Numbered from the stretch's first letter, positions 16,995-26,808 are shown. The stretch: 34,520 nt of DNA from Candidatus Magasanikiibacteriota bacterium (GCA_943357105.1 CALRGC010000009.1:1-34520); one strand, 5' to 3'. The notes: a model not told the origin generated them from the sequence alone. Translations and numbers: made by a program.

Positions 16995-17777
16995 AGTGCT
17001 AGTTGAATCGGGTTTGATTTTATCAAAACAAAGAGAAAAAGTCAATCCTACAAAAATCACGATCATCCCCCATTGCGCTGGCGTGAGATGATAATAACGA
17101 ATATCGGACTGCGCCAGATCAGACGCGCGCAAAAAATCCAGCCAAAACCGCACAAACGCGTAAATCATAAAAGAAATTTTGGATACCAATCCGTAGCGCA
17201 GTTTAATTAATTTTTTAAAAGATAAAATCGAAACAAAAAATATGAAAAAAGCCAAAATAGAATCAAGTAGCCCCAGATCAAAACGCGCGCCCTCGGGAAA
17301 TTTCACAGCCAGCAAGGAGTGAGAAAGTGTGCCTGGATGATCATGAATAAGAAAACAGCCGATACGCCCTATAGCCCAGCCCAGCCAAAGCCCAAGCGCC
17401 ATCACATCAAAATAAGGCAAAAGTTCCGTCAGAGAAAAATTTTTCACTTTAGCAAAAATATATATTGCCAATGCCGCGCCGACAAATCCACCGATGGATG
17501 ACGCTCCGCCCTGCCAAAAATAAACTACTTCCGACGGATGTAAAAGATAATAATCGGGCGCGTAAAAAACCACGTGAAACACTCGCGCCATAATAAAACC
17601 ACCAACAATACTCCACATTGCCAAATCCAAAATTACTTGCTCGGATAAAAAATATTGCCGAGCATATTTGTAAGAAATTATCAAACCAGCTAATATTCCA
17701 AGCGATACCATCAATCCCCAGACTTGAATAATAATTGGCCCGATCGCGAAAGCATTGGCTTGGAAATATGGGATCAT
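16980..17777 (-). CDS. lgt: Prolipoprotein diacylglyceryl transferase
   Basis: FAIGPIIIQVWGLMVSLGILAG...WQGGASSIGGFVGAALAIYIF...GWAIGRIGCFLIHDHPG; ends inside tRNA-Ser. Confidence 0.9.
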   Translation of the reverse strand: MIPYFQANAFAIGPIIIQVWGLMVSLGILAGLIISYKYARQYFLSEQVILDLAMWSIVGGFIMARVFHVVFYAPDYYLLHPSEVVYFWQGGASSIGGFVGAALAIYIFAKVKNFSLTELLPYFDVMALGLWLGWAIGRIGCFLIHDHPGTLSHSLLAVKFPEGARFDLGLLDSILAFFIFFVSILSFKKLIKLRYGLVSKISFMIYAFVRFWLDFLRASDLAQSDIRYYHLTPAQWGMIVIFVGLTFSLCFDKIKPDSTSTGEVA

Positions 17778-17778
17778 A

Positions 17779-19152
17779 CTACTTGATAAATTTCAAAATC
17801 TCATCCGGTCTATCTACTACATTTACCAACTTTTGATCTACCATACTGATAGTTTTGAAATTACCATAAAGCATCCGAAAATATTCAATCATCGGATGCC
17901 AAAAATCTCGACCAAATAAAATCACCGGAGTCAGCGGCATCTTGCCGGTTTCTTGCAAGGTGAGTAATTCAAATAATTGATGGAGAGTGCCAAATCCGCC
18001 AGGGAAAAATATAAACGCTTTGGAAGGGGCGGTAATAATTAATTTGCGCACAAACGGAAAAGAAAAACCAATTGATTTGGTAAGATAATTATTATTGATA
18101 ACGGTGTTCTCGCGCGTAATGTACATGCCAATACTTTCGCCACCTGCCTCAAACGCGCCGCGATTGGCGGCCTCCATGGTGCCGGATCCGCCGCCGGTAA
18201 TAGTGGTGAAACCATTTTGGGCTAATAATTTACCGACTTCTTGAGCGGCTTGATAATATGACGAACCTGGTAAGATACTTTTGGTGCCAAAAACAGTCAC
18301 ATCATTTTTCATCTGCGCCAAAAATTCAAAACCGTCTACCAGTTCGGCCATTATACGAAAGACACGCCAATCCGGACCACCTTTGGTGGCGGTAGCGGTT
18401 TGATCAAAATCAAATTCGTTTGGTCTATCTTCCGCGTCTTTGATAAATTCAAAAGCTTCGGCGGCGGTATGGGCCACTTTCCAACTATCGATAATTTCTT
18501 CAGACACGGAATGCACCATGTTACTGGAATTTTCTCGTAAAAATTTTATTACTGGATCCCAAAAAGTACGTCCTACCAAAACGATTGGCGATTTTGGCAT
18601 ATACCCCATCTCCATATAGTCCACTACTTCAAAAAATTCATCCAGCGTGCCAAAACCACCAGGGAAAAATATAAAAGCATTGGCCGGTGAAGTGAGCATT
18701 ACTTTACGCGTGAAAAAATAATAAAAACCGACTGAATGTTTCACATACGGATTGATACGTTGTTCAAATGGTAATTGGATATTGATACCCACGGTTTCGC
18801 CGCCGCCCTCAAAGGCGCCGCGATTGGCGGCCTCCATAATACCGGGGCCACCACCGGTAATGGTAGTGAAACCGTGTTTGGCCAACATATAGCCGAGCTC
18901 TTCCGCGTCTTTATAATAGTGATCATTTTTGGGCAAACGCGCGGAACCAAGAATCGTGACTTCACGTTTGAATTGTTTTAAAAATTCATAACCGTCGATA
19001 AACTCGCTGATAATTTTAAAAATTCTCCAGCTGTCACGAAAATTTACCACCGCGCCGGCGGTAGAAAAATTTTCCGGCGGTAAAATACGATCAGTCGGCG
19101 AAGTAATAGTCGCCGTTGGAGCTGGTGCAATTTTTTCTTTATCTTTTGGCAT
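17779..19152 (-). CDS. Tandem-duplicated LOG-family (TIGR00730-like) Rossmann fold protein
   Basis: Two repeats: GFTTITGGGPGIMEAANRGAFEGGGETVGI...PGGFGTLDEFFE and GFTTITGGGSGTMEAANRGAFEAGGESIGM...PGGFGTLHQLFE. Confidence 0.9.
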   Translation of the reverse strand: MPKDKEKIAPAPTATITSPTDRILPPENFSTAGAVVNFRDSWRIFKIISEFIDGYEFLKQFKREVTILGSARLPKNDHYYKDAEELGYMLAKHGFTTITGGGPGIMEAANRGAFEGGGETVGINIQLPFEQRINPYVKHSVGFYYFFTRKVMLTSPANAFIFFPGGFGTLDEFFEVVDYMEMGYMPKSPIVLVGRTFWDPVIKFLRENSSNMVHSVSEEIIDSWKVAHTAAEAFEFIKDAEDRPNEFDFDQTATATKGGPDWRVFRIMAELVDGFEFLAQMKNDVTVFGTKSILPGSSYYQAAQEVGKLLAQNGFTTITGGGSGTMEAANRGAFEAGGESIGMYITRENTVINNNYLTKSIGFSFPFVRKLIITAPSKAFIFFPGGFGTLHQLFELLTLQETGKMPLTPVILFGRDFWHPMIEYFRMLYGNFKTISMVDQKLVNVVDRPDEILKFIK

Positions 19153-19159
19153 AAAAAAT

Positions 19160-20584
19160 TTATAATTTTATTTTATCAGCGACCCGCATTACCAGACATT
19201 CACTCAAACGCGGACCCATTATCTGTGCACCAATCGGCAGACCGGATTTGGTCATTCCGGCATTGACGGAAATTCCTGGGATGCCAGCACTACAAGCAGG
19301 CGAGACAAATACATCGGCCAGATACATCTGAATAGGATCAGAAGATTTTTCTCCAATATTAAAGGCGGCAAATGGCGAGGTCGGCGTGATGAGTACGTCC
19401 ACTTCACTAAAGACGCGATCAAAATCGCGGCGAATTAAAGTACGCACCTGCTGAGCTTTTTTATAATAAGCGTCATAATATCCGGCTGACAAAGCATAGG
19501 TGCCGATAAGAATACGACGCTTTACTTCTTCCGGGAATCCTTGTTCGCGACTATTGGCATAAAGATCAAATAAATCTTTGCCGCCAGCCCGCACGCCGTA
19601 GCGGACACCATCCATACGCCCTAAATTGGAACTATCTTCACTTGGCACCAAAATATAATAAACCGAAATGGCGTATTTGGTCAGCGGCAAAGACACATCG
19701 ATAATTTTTGCGCCTCGCGCTTCCAAATTTTTTATCTGTTTCTCTATCGCCTGCTTTACTTCCGGATCAATACTTTTGTTTTCAAAATATTCGCGTGGCA
19801 CACCGATCCGCAAACCTTTGATATCTTTTTTTAGATCTTCAGAATAATCCGGCACGCTATCTGGTACAGTAGTGGCGTCAAGATTATCTTGACCAGCGAT
19901 TACTTGCATCACGACGGCCATATCATCCACTGTTTTGGTCATTGGGCCAACCGTATCAAAAGACGAAGCCATTGGCATAATTCCAAAACGAGAATTGCGA
20001 CCATAGCTGGGGCGCAGACCAACAATGCCACAAAAACTAGCGGGCTGACGAATTGAGCCACCGGTATCTTCGGCAATCGCGAACAGACACATATTATCAG
20101 CCACCGCGGCGGCCGAACCACCAGATGAACCGCCGGCAACTTTTTTCAAATCATGGGGATTGGCGACCGGACCATACATACTATTTTCATTACTGGCACC
20201 ATGACCAAAAGCGTCACAATTGGTTTTGCCAATCATTACCGCTCCTTGATCCAAAATTTTCTGAATCACGGTAGCGTTGTATGGCGGAGTATAATTATCG
20301 AGAATTTTGGCCGAAGCGGTAGAGCGCACACCGGCGGTGCAGATAGCGTCTTTAACCGCAAATGGAATACCGGTGAGTGGTAGCTGTTTACCGGCGGCGA
20401 TTAATTTATCCGCCGCGCGCGCTTGAACAAGTGCCGAATCGTCCGCTACCGTGATAAAGGCATTGATTTTTTTATCTCTTTTGCTTATCTTGTCCAAACA
20501 CGCTTGAACTAATTCTACCGCGGTAAATTTTTTAGCATCCAAACCGGCGCGGGCTTCTTTGATTGTCAGTTCGTTTAATTTCAT
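19160..20584 (-). CDS. gatA: Asp-tRNA(Asn)/Glu-tRNA(Gln) amidotransferase subunit A
   Basis: Amidase signature GGSSGGSAAAVADNMCLFAIAEDTGGSIRQPASFCGIVGLRPSYGRNSRFG. Confidence 0.96.
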   Translation of the reverse strand: MKLNELTIKEARAGLDAKKFTAVELVQACLDKISKRDKKINAFITVADDSALVQARAADKLIAAGKQLPLTGIPFAVKDAICTAGVRSTASAKILDNYTPPYNATVIQKILDQGAVMIGKTNCDAFGHGASNENSMYGPVANPHDLKKVAGGSSGGSAAAVADNMCLFAIAEDTGGSIRQPASFCGIVGLRPSYGRNSRFGIMPMASSFDTVGPMTKTVDDMAVVMQVIAGQDNLDATTVPDSVPDYSEDLKKDIKGLRIGVPREYFENKSIDPEVKQAIEKQIKNLEARGAKIIDVSLPLTKYAISVYYILVPSEDSSNLGRMDGVRYGVRAGGKDLFDLYANSREQGFPEEVKRRILIGTYALSAGYYDAYYKKAQQVRTLIRRDFDRVFSEVDVLITPTSPFAAFNIGEKSSDPIQMYLADVFVSPACSAGIPGISVNAGMTKSGLPIGAQIMGPRLSECLVMRVADKIKL

Positions 20585-20880
20585 ATTACTTCATCTTTAA
20601 AAACCGCCGGCACTTTGAGCAAATTATTTTCTACTTGTGGCATTTGCGCCAATAGTTCTTTTTTGTGAGCGCAATCACGCGACACATCGGCACGCGAGAC
20701 ATCTTCGAGGCCAGTCACCTGGGCGGTTGGCTCTACCCCATCGGTATCTACTTCATTTAATTGGGCGACAAATTCCAAAACGGTGGAAATAGTTTCCGCG
20801 TGACGTTTTTCTTCGGCCGGGCTCAATTTGATACGAGCCAACTGAGCGATTTTCCTTACTTCTTCTATTGACAAAGACAT
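20581..20880 (-). CDS. gatC: Asp-tRNA(Asn)/Glu-tRNA(Gln) amidotransferase subunit C
   Basis: MSLSIEEVRKIAQLARIKLSPAEEKRHAETISTVLEFVAQLNEVDTDGVEPTAQV. Confidence 0.93.
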   Translation of the reverse strand: MSLSIEEVRKIAQLARIKLSPAEEKRHAETISTVLEFVAQLNEVDTDGVEPTAQVTGLEDVSRADVSRDCAHKKELLAQMPQVENNLLKVPAVFKDEVI

Positions 20881-20970
20881 AAATTTCTATAAAAACGATG
20901 TGGCTATTATACAAAATATTGGCGAAAATGGCAAACTTGATAATTTGATTTTTACAGAATTTATTGATAG

Positions 20971-20976
20971 TATAAT
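20971..20976 (+). promoter_or_regulatory. -10 box (TATAAT) 4 nt from tsaE ATG, probable leaderless start
   Basis: TATAAT TTGT ATG. Confidence 0.5.
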
Positions 20977-20980
20977 TTGT

Positions 20981-21406
20981 ATGCAAATAATTACCAAAAC
21001 CACAGAAGAAACAACTGAATTTGGAAAAAATTTAGCCGCTCAATTAAATGGTGGCGATATTTTATTACTCGAAGGCGAACTCGGTGCCGGTAAAACCACA
21101 CTGGTGAAAGGACTGGCCGCTGGACTAAACATCAAATACGAAATCACCAGTCCAACCTTCACTCTGATGAATACTTATCCGGTAGACTTGGAAAAAATAA
21201 AAAATTTGGTACATATTGATACCTATCGTCTCAAAGATGAGGAAGAATTGATTGAAATTGGCGTGGAAGATTATCTAGGCAAGCCAGACACATTGTGCAT
21301 CGTGGAATGGCCGGAGAAAATCGCCAAATTATTAAATGACAAAAAAACTACTATCGTAACAATCGAACACTTAGAAAATAATCAGAGGAAAATAAATAAA
21401 AAATAA
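20981..21406 (+). CDS. tsaE: tRNA t6A biosynthesis ATPase TsaE
   Basis: LLLEGELGAGKTTLVKGLAAGL...ITSPTFTLMNTY...HIDTYRLKDEEELIEIGVEDYL...IVEWPEK; start set at ATG 20981. Confidence 0.94.
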   Translation: MQIITKTTEETTEFGKNLAAQLNGGDILLLEGELGAGKTTLVKGLAAGLNIKYEITSPTFTLMNTYPVDLEKIKNLVHIDTYRLKDEEELIEIGVEDYLGKPDTLCIVEWPEKIAKLLNDKKTTIVTIEHLENNQRKINKK

Positions 21407-21575
21407 TTTCAGAATTTTTACCGCATAAAAGTGAGCCCCTAATTGGCGTCAGTAAATTTGAGTGGTGCCACGTAGTGGCAACGGCTCTACCCTTAGAGCC
21501 GTAACGAAAATTTATAGCCAATTATGCGAACTTTTATCAGGTAAAAATTCTGAAATTATTTTTTATTTATTTTCC
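21387..21575. repeat. Family 1 palindromic element, copy 2
   Basis: 36-bp perfect arms GGAAAATAAATAAAAAATAATTTCAGAATTTTTACC at 21387-21422 and its reverse complement at 21540-21575; core shared with 7950-8065; apical hairpins TGCCAC-GTA-GTGGCA and ACGGCTCTA-CCCT-TAGAGCCGT. Confidence 0.95.
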
Positions 21576-22799
21576 GAAATATTTCTTGCCCTTCAACTGC
21601 TCTGGCAAATAATCCTGCTCCACCGGCTCAGCAAAATCCGGATTGTACTTATAATCTTTTCCATAACCGATCTCTTTCATAAATTTCGTCGGCACGTTGC
21701 GCAGATGAATTGGCACACCCAGATGCGATGTGGCCAGCGCGTCTTGCTTGGCTTCTGTATAGGCAGTATAAAGTAAATTGGATTTTTTGGATTTGGCACA
21801 ATACACTACGGCCTGCGCCAGATGCACGCTACATTCCGGATAGCCGATTTTGTGACATGCGTCATAGGCGGCATTAGCCTGGATCATTGCCTCACTATTG
21901 GCCATACCGATATCTTCACTAGCAAAACGCAATACGCGCCGAGCGATATATAACGGATCCGCCCCACCCTCAAGCATCCGTGCCAACCAATATATACTAG
22001 CATTCGCGTCACTCCCGCGCATACTTTTGTGTAACGCGGAAATAAGATTATAAAATTCTTCACCCTTTTTATCAAAAACCAAATGCGTTTTTTGTAAAGC
22101 TTCTTTGATATCCTCGACCGTAATTTTTAATTCTTTATTTTTTCCAATTTTTTTGGCTTTGACCGCCAGATCCAAACTATTGAGCGCGGCGCGCGCGTCA
22201 CCGGATGCCAACTCAGCCAACATCTCAATCTCTTTTTTATCTATCTTAATATTTAGATTTCCCAATCCCCGCTCTTTGTCTTGAATTGCTTGATTAATAA
22301 TTTTTACCAAATCATTTTTTTCCAAATATTTCAAAATAAAAACGCGGGAGCGTGATAATAAAGCGCCGTTAATTTCAAAAGAAGGATTTTCGGTAGTGGC
22401 GCCAATTAAAATTATTAAACCTTTTTCTACATATGGCAACAGCGCGTCTTGCTGAGCTTTATTCCAGCGATGAATTTCGTCAATAAACAAAACCGTGCGT
22501 TTGTTTTCCAAACGGCGATGAAACTCAGCGTCTTCCACCGCTTTGCGCAATTCGTCTTTGCCACCCATCACGGCGGAAATGGACACAAAATGCGCTTTGG
22601 TTTGTTTGGCAATTATTTGAGCCAGGGTAGTTTTGCCAACTCCCGGCGGACCCCAAAAAATTATCGAAGATATTTGATCCGATTCAATTAAATTTCGTAG
22701 CATCTTTCCTTTACCAACAATTTCCTCCTGACCAAAAAATTCTTCGAATTTTGTTGGACGCATTCTGTCTGGCAACGGAGCAAAAGAGGTCATATCCAT
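21567..22799 (-). CDS. rarA: Replication-associated recombination protein A (RarA/MgsA AAA ATPase)
   Basis: PLPDRMRPTKFEEFFGQEEIVGKGKMLRN...IIFWGPPGVGKTTLAQIIA...LFIDEIHRWNKAQQDALLPYVE...LIGATTENPSFEIN. Confidence 0.95.
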   Translation of the reverse strand: MDMTSFAPLPDRMRPTKFEEFFGQEEIVGKGKMLRNLIESDQISSIIFWGPPGVGKTTLAQIIAKQTKAHFVSISAVMGGKDELRKAVEDAEFHRRLENKRTVLFIDEIHRWNKAQQDALLPYVEKGLIILIGATTENPSFEINGALLSRSRVFILKYLEKNDLVKIINQAIQDKERGLGNLNIKIDKKEIEMLAELASGDARAALNSLDLAVKAKKIGKNKELKITVEDIKEALQKTHLVFDKKGEEFYNLISALHKSMRGSDANASIYWLARMLEGGADPLYIARRVLRFASEDIGMANSEAMIQANAAYDACHKIGYPECSVHLAQAVVYCAKSKKSNLLYTAYTEAKQDALATSHLGVPIHLRNVPTKFMKEIGYGKDYKYNPDFAEPVEQDYLPEQLKGKKYFGK

Positions 22800-23893
22800 C
22801 CTCCCAGATGTTTGCCGAGCCAAGCTTTAATTTTGGTTTTTAAAGATGATTGGGTCAGAATTTCTTCATTCAATTGCAAAGAATTTTTTTGCAGATCATC
22901 AAAAATCTGATCAAGTTCCTCTACCATCGCTTTTTCCTCAAACAACACTCCGGCTTCTTCATTATAAAAAAAACTACGCGGGGTAAAATTTACACTGCTA
23001 ACAAATCCCACTTGTTCGTCGCTGGTCATGGCTTTGCCGTGATTCATTTTAGGAGACAAAAAAATATTGGCGCCGCTTTTGTGAGCCAGACGATTATAAA
23101 AACTGGCGATCCAATCAGTAAACCGATAATCGGTATAGCGTGGCAAAAATAAATTAACTTGCGCCCCGCGTTCTTTGGCTTCAGACATCAAATTAAAAAA
23201 TTTTTTATCTGGTACAAAATACGGCGTCATCAAATTAAATTTTTTCTTGGTGGATTCCAGACTTTTCAAAAAAAATTTCTTAGCGGAAGAATCCTTAAAT
23301 GCCACCGGAGAATGTAAAATAAAACGCAAACGATTTTTTACTCCAATTAATTCTTCTTTGATGCCCAAAATTAAAAGATGCGCTACTTTTTTACGATCGC
23401 CGCCGCTACGAATATATGAACGGGCAAACGAACGCAACAAAATATTCACCGGACGACCGGATAAACGCACATGCAAATCATCCCACTCTGAATACAGTTT
23501 GGCCACATTAACACCACCAACAAAAACAACATCTTTGTCAATAATCAAAACTTTACGATGATTACGATACCACAAACGAGTCAACCAAACATGCAAAGCC
23601 GGCCGTGGTGCCAGAGAATTATAAAAAACCAAATCTACTCCGGCTCCCCGCAAACGACTTATGCTCAAACGACTCATTTCAAAACTTCCAACCGCGTCTA
23701 CTACTACCTTTATTTCCAAACCTTGCTGAGCTTTAAGACAAAGAGCATCAACAAAAGATTGACCAAAATCATCATCAATAAAAGAATATACCTCCCAATA
23801 AATTGAATATTGTGCGCCCAAAATCGCCTCTTTCATGGCGGTGACGGCTTCGTGAGTACGACGATAAAATTTGTAAGTAAATTCTTTGCTCAT
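22790..23893 (-). CDS. Phospholipase D / cardiolipin synthase-like protein
   Basis: HxK motifs NHRKVLIIDKDVVFVGGVN and NHGKAMTSDEQVGFVSSVNFTPRSF. Confidence 0.9.
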   Translation of the reverse strand: MSKEFTYKFYRRTHEAVTAMKEAILGAQYSIYWEVYSFIDDDFGQSFVDALCLKAQQGLEIKVVVDAVGSFEMSRLSISRLRGAGVDLVFYNSLAPRPALHVWLTRLWYRNHRKVLIIDKDVVFVGGVNVAKLYSEWDDLHVRLSGRPVNILLRSFARSYIRSGGDRKKVAHLLILGIKEELIGVKNRLRFILHSPVAFKDSSAKKFFLKSLESTKKKFNLMTPYFVPDKKFFNLMSEAKERGAQVNLFLPRYTDYRFTDWIASFYNRLAHKSGANIFLSPKMNHGKAMTSDEQVGFVSSVNFTPRSFFYNEEAGVLFEEKAMVEELDQIFDDLQKNSLQLNEEILTQSSLKTKIKAWLGKHLGGWI

Positions 23894-23932
23894 ACCCTTA
23901 GTTTAAACCGCTTTAGACAAAAGATCAAATTA

Positions 23933-25132
23933 TTATAAAACATTTACTTGCGCGTCTTCGTCCGGCACGGCATTAGCCAACTTTTTCCGATGAACGTAAA
24001 TTATCGCGAAAGCGATAAACATATAGCTGGCGCTGAGAATAAAAGAAAGATTATTTTTATAATTATAAACCGGACCGGTCACGAGCGGACCAATTACCAT
24101 TCCTAAAGACGTTACTGAACCAATCATGCCCATTACTTCGCCTTTGATGGTTGGCGGTGCCAATCCGATGACTTCGCTAGTAAATAAGGCTCTTAAAACC
24201 GACTGGGCGAATACCGCGAATAAAATACCTAAGAAGAAAAAAATCGCATACACTAATCCCATCAATAAATAACCACAAGCAAAGACAAAAAACATTAGTA
24301 AAACCAATTGTGGCTCTTTGAAACGTCGCAACCAAAAATGTTTCAACCCTACCATCTGATTAAGTGCCATTATTATTCCTTGTATTGTCATAATTACACC
24401 AATAATAAAGGCGTTAAAACCAAACCGGTCAGCAAAATAGATAGAATTTACAGCATAAGCCCCGGAAGTGGCCAGACCAAATAAAAACCAAACAATAAAG
24501 TATGGCAATAATTGTTTATTGTCCAAAGCGCGCAGGATCGGACGAAAAGGATTGATAGACATTTTTTCGGTATTGCGCGTATGATTCGTTTCCTTCAAAA
24601 AGAAATAAGCGGCGATAAAATTCAACACCGCCAAGCCGCCCGCAGTCCAAAAAGGCAACGACGGTGAAATAGCGCCGAGCATTCCACCGAGCATTGGTCC
24701 AAAAATAAAACCAATTCCAAATAGAGCACTGACCATACCGAGATTATGAGTGCGCTCTTTTTCATCTTTGGAAATATCCACCAAATAACTCTGTGCTGTA
24801 GAAAAATTTCCGGCGGCCAAACCATCAATAATACGTCCTAAAAATAAAATTGGTAAAGTTTTGGCAGAGGCAAATACTAGCCAACCCAAAGCGGTGCTAC
24901 CGATACTAACCATCAACACCGGGCGACGGCCGATTCTATCCGACAGCGCGCCGAGCATCGGGGTGCTTAAAAAAGAACAGCTAGCGAAAGTGGCAAATAA
25001 ATAAGTGATTTCTATGGCCGATCCGCCAAATCTGGAAATATAAAAAGGCAGAGACGGCAAAACAATGCCAAGTCCCACCACATCCATTAAAACCGTAAAG
25101 GCAATGGTTAACTTTTGTTTAGACATAATCAC
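23933..25132 (-). CDS. MFS transporter (TetA-like drug efflux group)
   Basis: About 12 hydrophobic segments; MLGALSDRIGRRPVLMVSI motif A; GFIFGPMLGG motif C-like. Confidence 0.9.
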   Translation of the reverse strand: MIMSKQKLTIAFTVLMDVVGLGIVLPSLPFYISRFGGSAIEITYLFATFASCSFLSTPMLGALSDRIGRRPVLMVSIGSTALGWLVFASAKTLPILFLGRIIDGLAAGNFSTAQSYLVDISKDEKERTHNLGMVSALFGIGFIFGPMLGGMLGAISPSLPFWTAGGLAVLNFIAAYFFLKETNHTRNTEKMSINPFRPILRALDNKQLLPYFIVWFLFGLATSGAYAVNSIYFADRFGFNAFIIGVIMTIQGIIMALNQMVGLKHFWLRRFKEPQLVLLMFFVFACGYLLMGLVYAIFFFLGILFAVFAQSVLRALFTSEVIGLAPPTIKGEVMGMIGSVTSLGMVIGPLVTGPVYNYKNNLSFILSASYMFIAFAIIYVHRKKLANAVPDEDAQVNVL

Positions 25133-25146
25133 CTTATATTACCTCA

Positions 25147-25497
25147 CTAGGCCTTTTTAAATTTCACCGAAAAAACCGGTTCGTAATTATTGTTATATTC
25201 ATCAGTGACTTCCACCGTCTCCCCTTTCATCAGTTTGGTCATCGCGGCATCCGACAGCATTGTCATATCGGATTCCAAATCTACTTTATAATCATCCAAT
25301 TTTTGAAACTCTCCGGAAAAATCCGACTTCACCGACATCTCAATCTCCTTTTTGCGCGCGCGCAATTCTTTGGATTTATCTACCAAATTTTTGTATTCAC
25401 TGCTGGCGGCCAGCGCATCGCGATAAGCGGCTTTGATATCTTTCTGTTTTTTCTTGATCTCCTGAATGTGATTAAAAATTTGTTGCAGGTCTTGCAT
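25147..25497 (-). CDS. Hypothetical coiled-coil protein
   Basis: MQDLQQIFNHIQEIKKKQKDIKAAYRDALAASSEYKNLVDKSKELRARKKEIE... Confidence 0.75.
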   Translation of the reverse strand: MQDLQQIFNHIQEIKKKQKDIKAAYRDALAASSEYKNLVDKSKELRARKKEIEMSVKSDFSGEFQKLDDYKVDLESDMTMLSDAAMTKLMKGETVEVTDEYNNNYEPVFSVKFKKA

Positions 25498-25536
25498 AAA
25501 ATATATATTTAAAAGTTGCTATATTTTAGCACAAAA

Positions 25537-25564
25537 AAAGAACTCTGACTAGTCAGAGTTCTTT
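25537..25564 (-). terminator. Intrinsic terminator of HU gene
   Basis: AAAGAACTCTGAC-TAGT-...-CAGAGTTCTTT with T7 on minus strand. Confidence 0.88.
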
Positions 25565-25577
25565 GATTGAATTTTGA

Positions 25578-25859
25578 TTACAAAACAGCTTCTTTAGCAG
25601 CTTTGGCCACGCGGAATTTTACCACAGTCTTGGCTGGAATCTGAATAGTAGCGCCGGTAGCTGGGTTACGACCCATACGAGCGGCTCTCTTGATCTTTAC
25701 CAATTTGCCCAAACCTGGGACTACGAATTCACCACTCTTTTTGACTTCCTTGTAAGCCAAGTTAGTCATTTCGGCCAAGAAGCCGTCTACCTGTTTCTTG
25801 CTCAAACCAGTGGATTCGGCAAGAGAAGCGATGATCGCTGACTTTGTCATTTTAGCCAT
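25578..25859 (-). CDS. hup: HU-family DNA-binding protein
   Basis: MAKMTKSAIIASLAESTGLSKKQVDGFLAEMTNLAYKEVKKSGEFVVPGLGKLVKIKRAARMGRNPATGATIQIPAKTVVKFRVAKAAKEAV. Confidence 0.97.
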   Translation of the reverse strand: MAKMTKSAIIASLAESTGLSKKQVDGFLAEMTNLAYKEVKKSGEFVVPGLGKLVKIKRAARMGRNPATGATIQIPAKTVVKFRVAKAAKEAVL

Positions 25860-25900
25860 ATATTTGGTTAAAATTAATTAATAATTAAAATTACTCTAAT

Positions 25901-25929
25901 ATTATAAGGGGTTTTTGAAAAGCCGTCAA
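25901..25929 (-). promoter_or_regulatory. Promoter of HU gene
   Basis: Minus strand TTGACG-17 nt-TATAAT. Confidence 0.75.
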
Positions 25930-25975
25930 GTGCTTGCCCAATAAACATTGGTTTTTTGTCAAGATATACGAGCGA

Positions 25976-26725
25976 TCACTCAAACCACTCACCAAATAAT
26001 TTATTTACCAATTCCCTGTCCTCATCTTTTTCAAAAATATGGTCGGCTCCAGGGATAATCACCAGTTCAGCGTTTGGAAAATTTTTCACCAAACGTTTGC
26101 TATATTCAATATCCACTACGGTATCGGCATCGCCATGGATGATCAATGTGGGACATTTTATATCTTTGACTTTATCAAACATTATATAATTTTTATAATC
26201 TTCAAATACAGAATAATCTACTTGGTATTCTTTACCACTTAAACTTTTATAGACGGTAGACCCTGTATTTTTCCATTTTTCTATTTCTGCTTCTCCTTTT
26301 CTTTTTGTTTTTTGATCCACATAATCCGACACCGGACATTTCAAACCAAGTCTGGAAACTTCAGGGTGTTTCAAGGATGCGGCCATCGCAGTAAGCCCAC
26401 CGGCACTCGACCCAAATAAATCAATTTGAGTATAACCGAAATTTTTCAAATAATTTATGGCCGCCTCTACATCATCAACCGTGCTGGTTATTGTTTGAAA
26501 TTTAAAATCGCCTTCACTTTCACCACAGCCATTCAAATCAATTCTTAGTGAATTAATTCCTCTCTTAGAGAATTCCTTGACTACCGAAAGAGTTGTTGGT
26601 CTATTTTTATTACTGGCATAACCATGGATCACAACAACAACTCTACCTGAATTTTTATTTGGTTCTTCTAAAATGCCGCAAATTTTCTGACCTTTTGAAT
26701 TTTGGAAAAAAACTTTGGTAGTCAT
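25976..26725 (-). CDS. Alpha/beta hydrolase family protein
   Basis: VVVVIHGYASNK...GSSAGGLTAMAAS...TLIIHGDADTVVD...PGADHIF. Confidence 0.92.
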   Translation of the reverse strand: MTTKVFFQNSKGQKICGILEEPNKNSGRVVVVIHGYASNKNRPTTLSVVKEFSKRGINSLRIDLNGCGESEGDFKFQTITSTVDDVEAAINYLKNFGYTQIDLFGSSAGGLTAMAASLKHPEVSRLGLKCPVSDYVDQKTKRKGEAEIEKWKNTGSTVYKSLSGKEYQVDYSVFEDYKNYIMFDKVKDIKCPTLIIHGDADTVVDIEYSKRLVKNFPNAELVIIPGADHIFEKDEDRELVNKLFGEWFE

Positions 26726-26736
26726 AGTTTTAATTG

Positions 26737-26808
26737 TAGCCCGTAGGGGAGTCGAACCCCTCTTCTAGCCTTGAGAAGGCCATGTCCTAGCCGATAGACG
26801 AACGGGCC
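26737..26808 (-). tRNA. tRNA-Glu(CTC)
   Basis: GGCCCGTTCGTCTATCGGCTAGGACATGGCCTTCTCAAGGCTAGAAGAGGGGTTCGACTCCCCTACGGGCTA; anticodon CTC. Confidence 0.95.

Noticed and set aside
16796-17026. 76-aa minus ORF across tRNA-Ser
   Set aside because: Covers the tRNA and its terminator; spurious.
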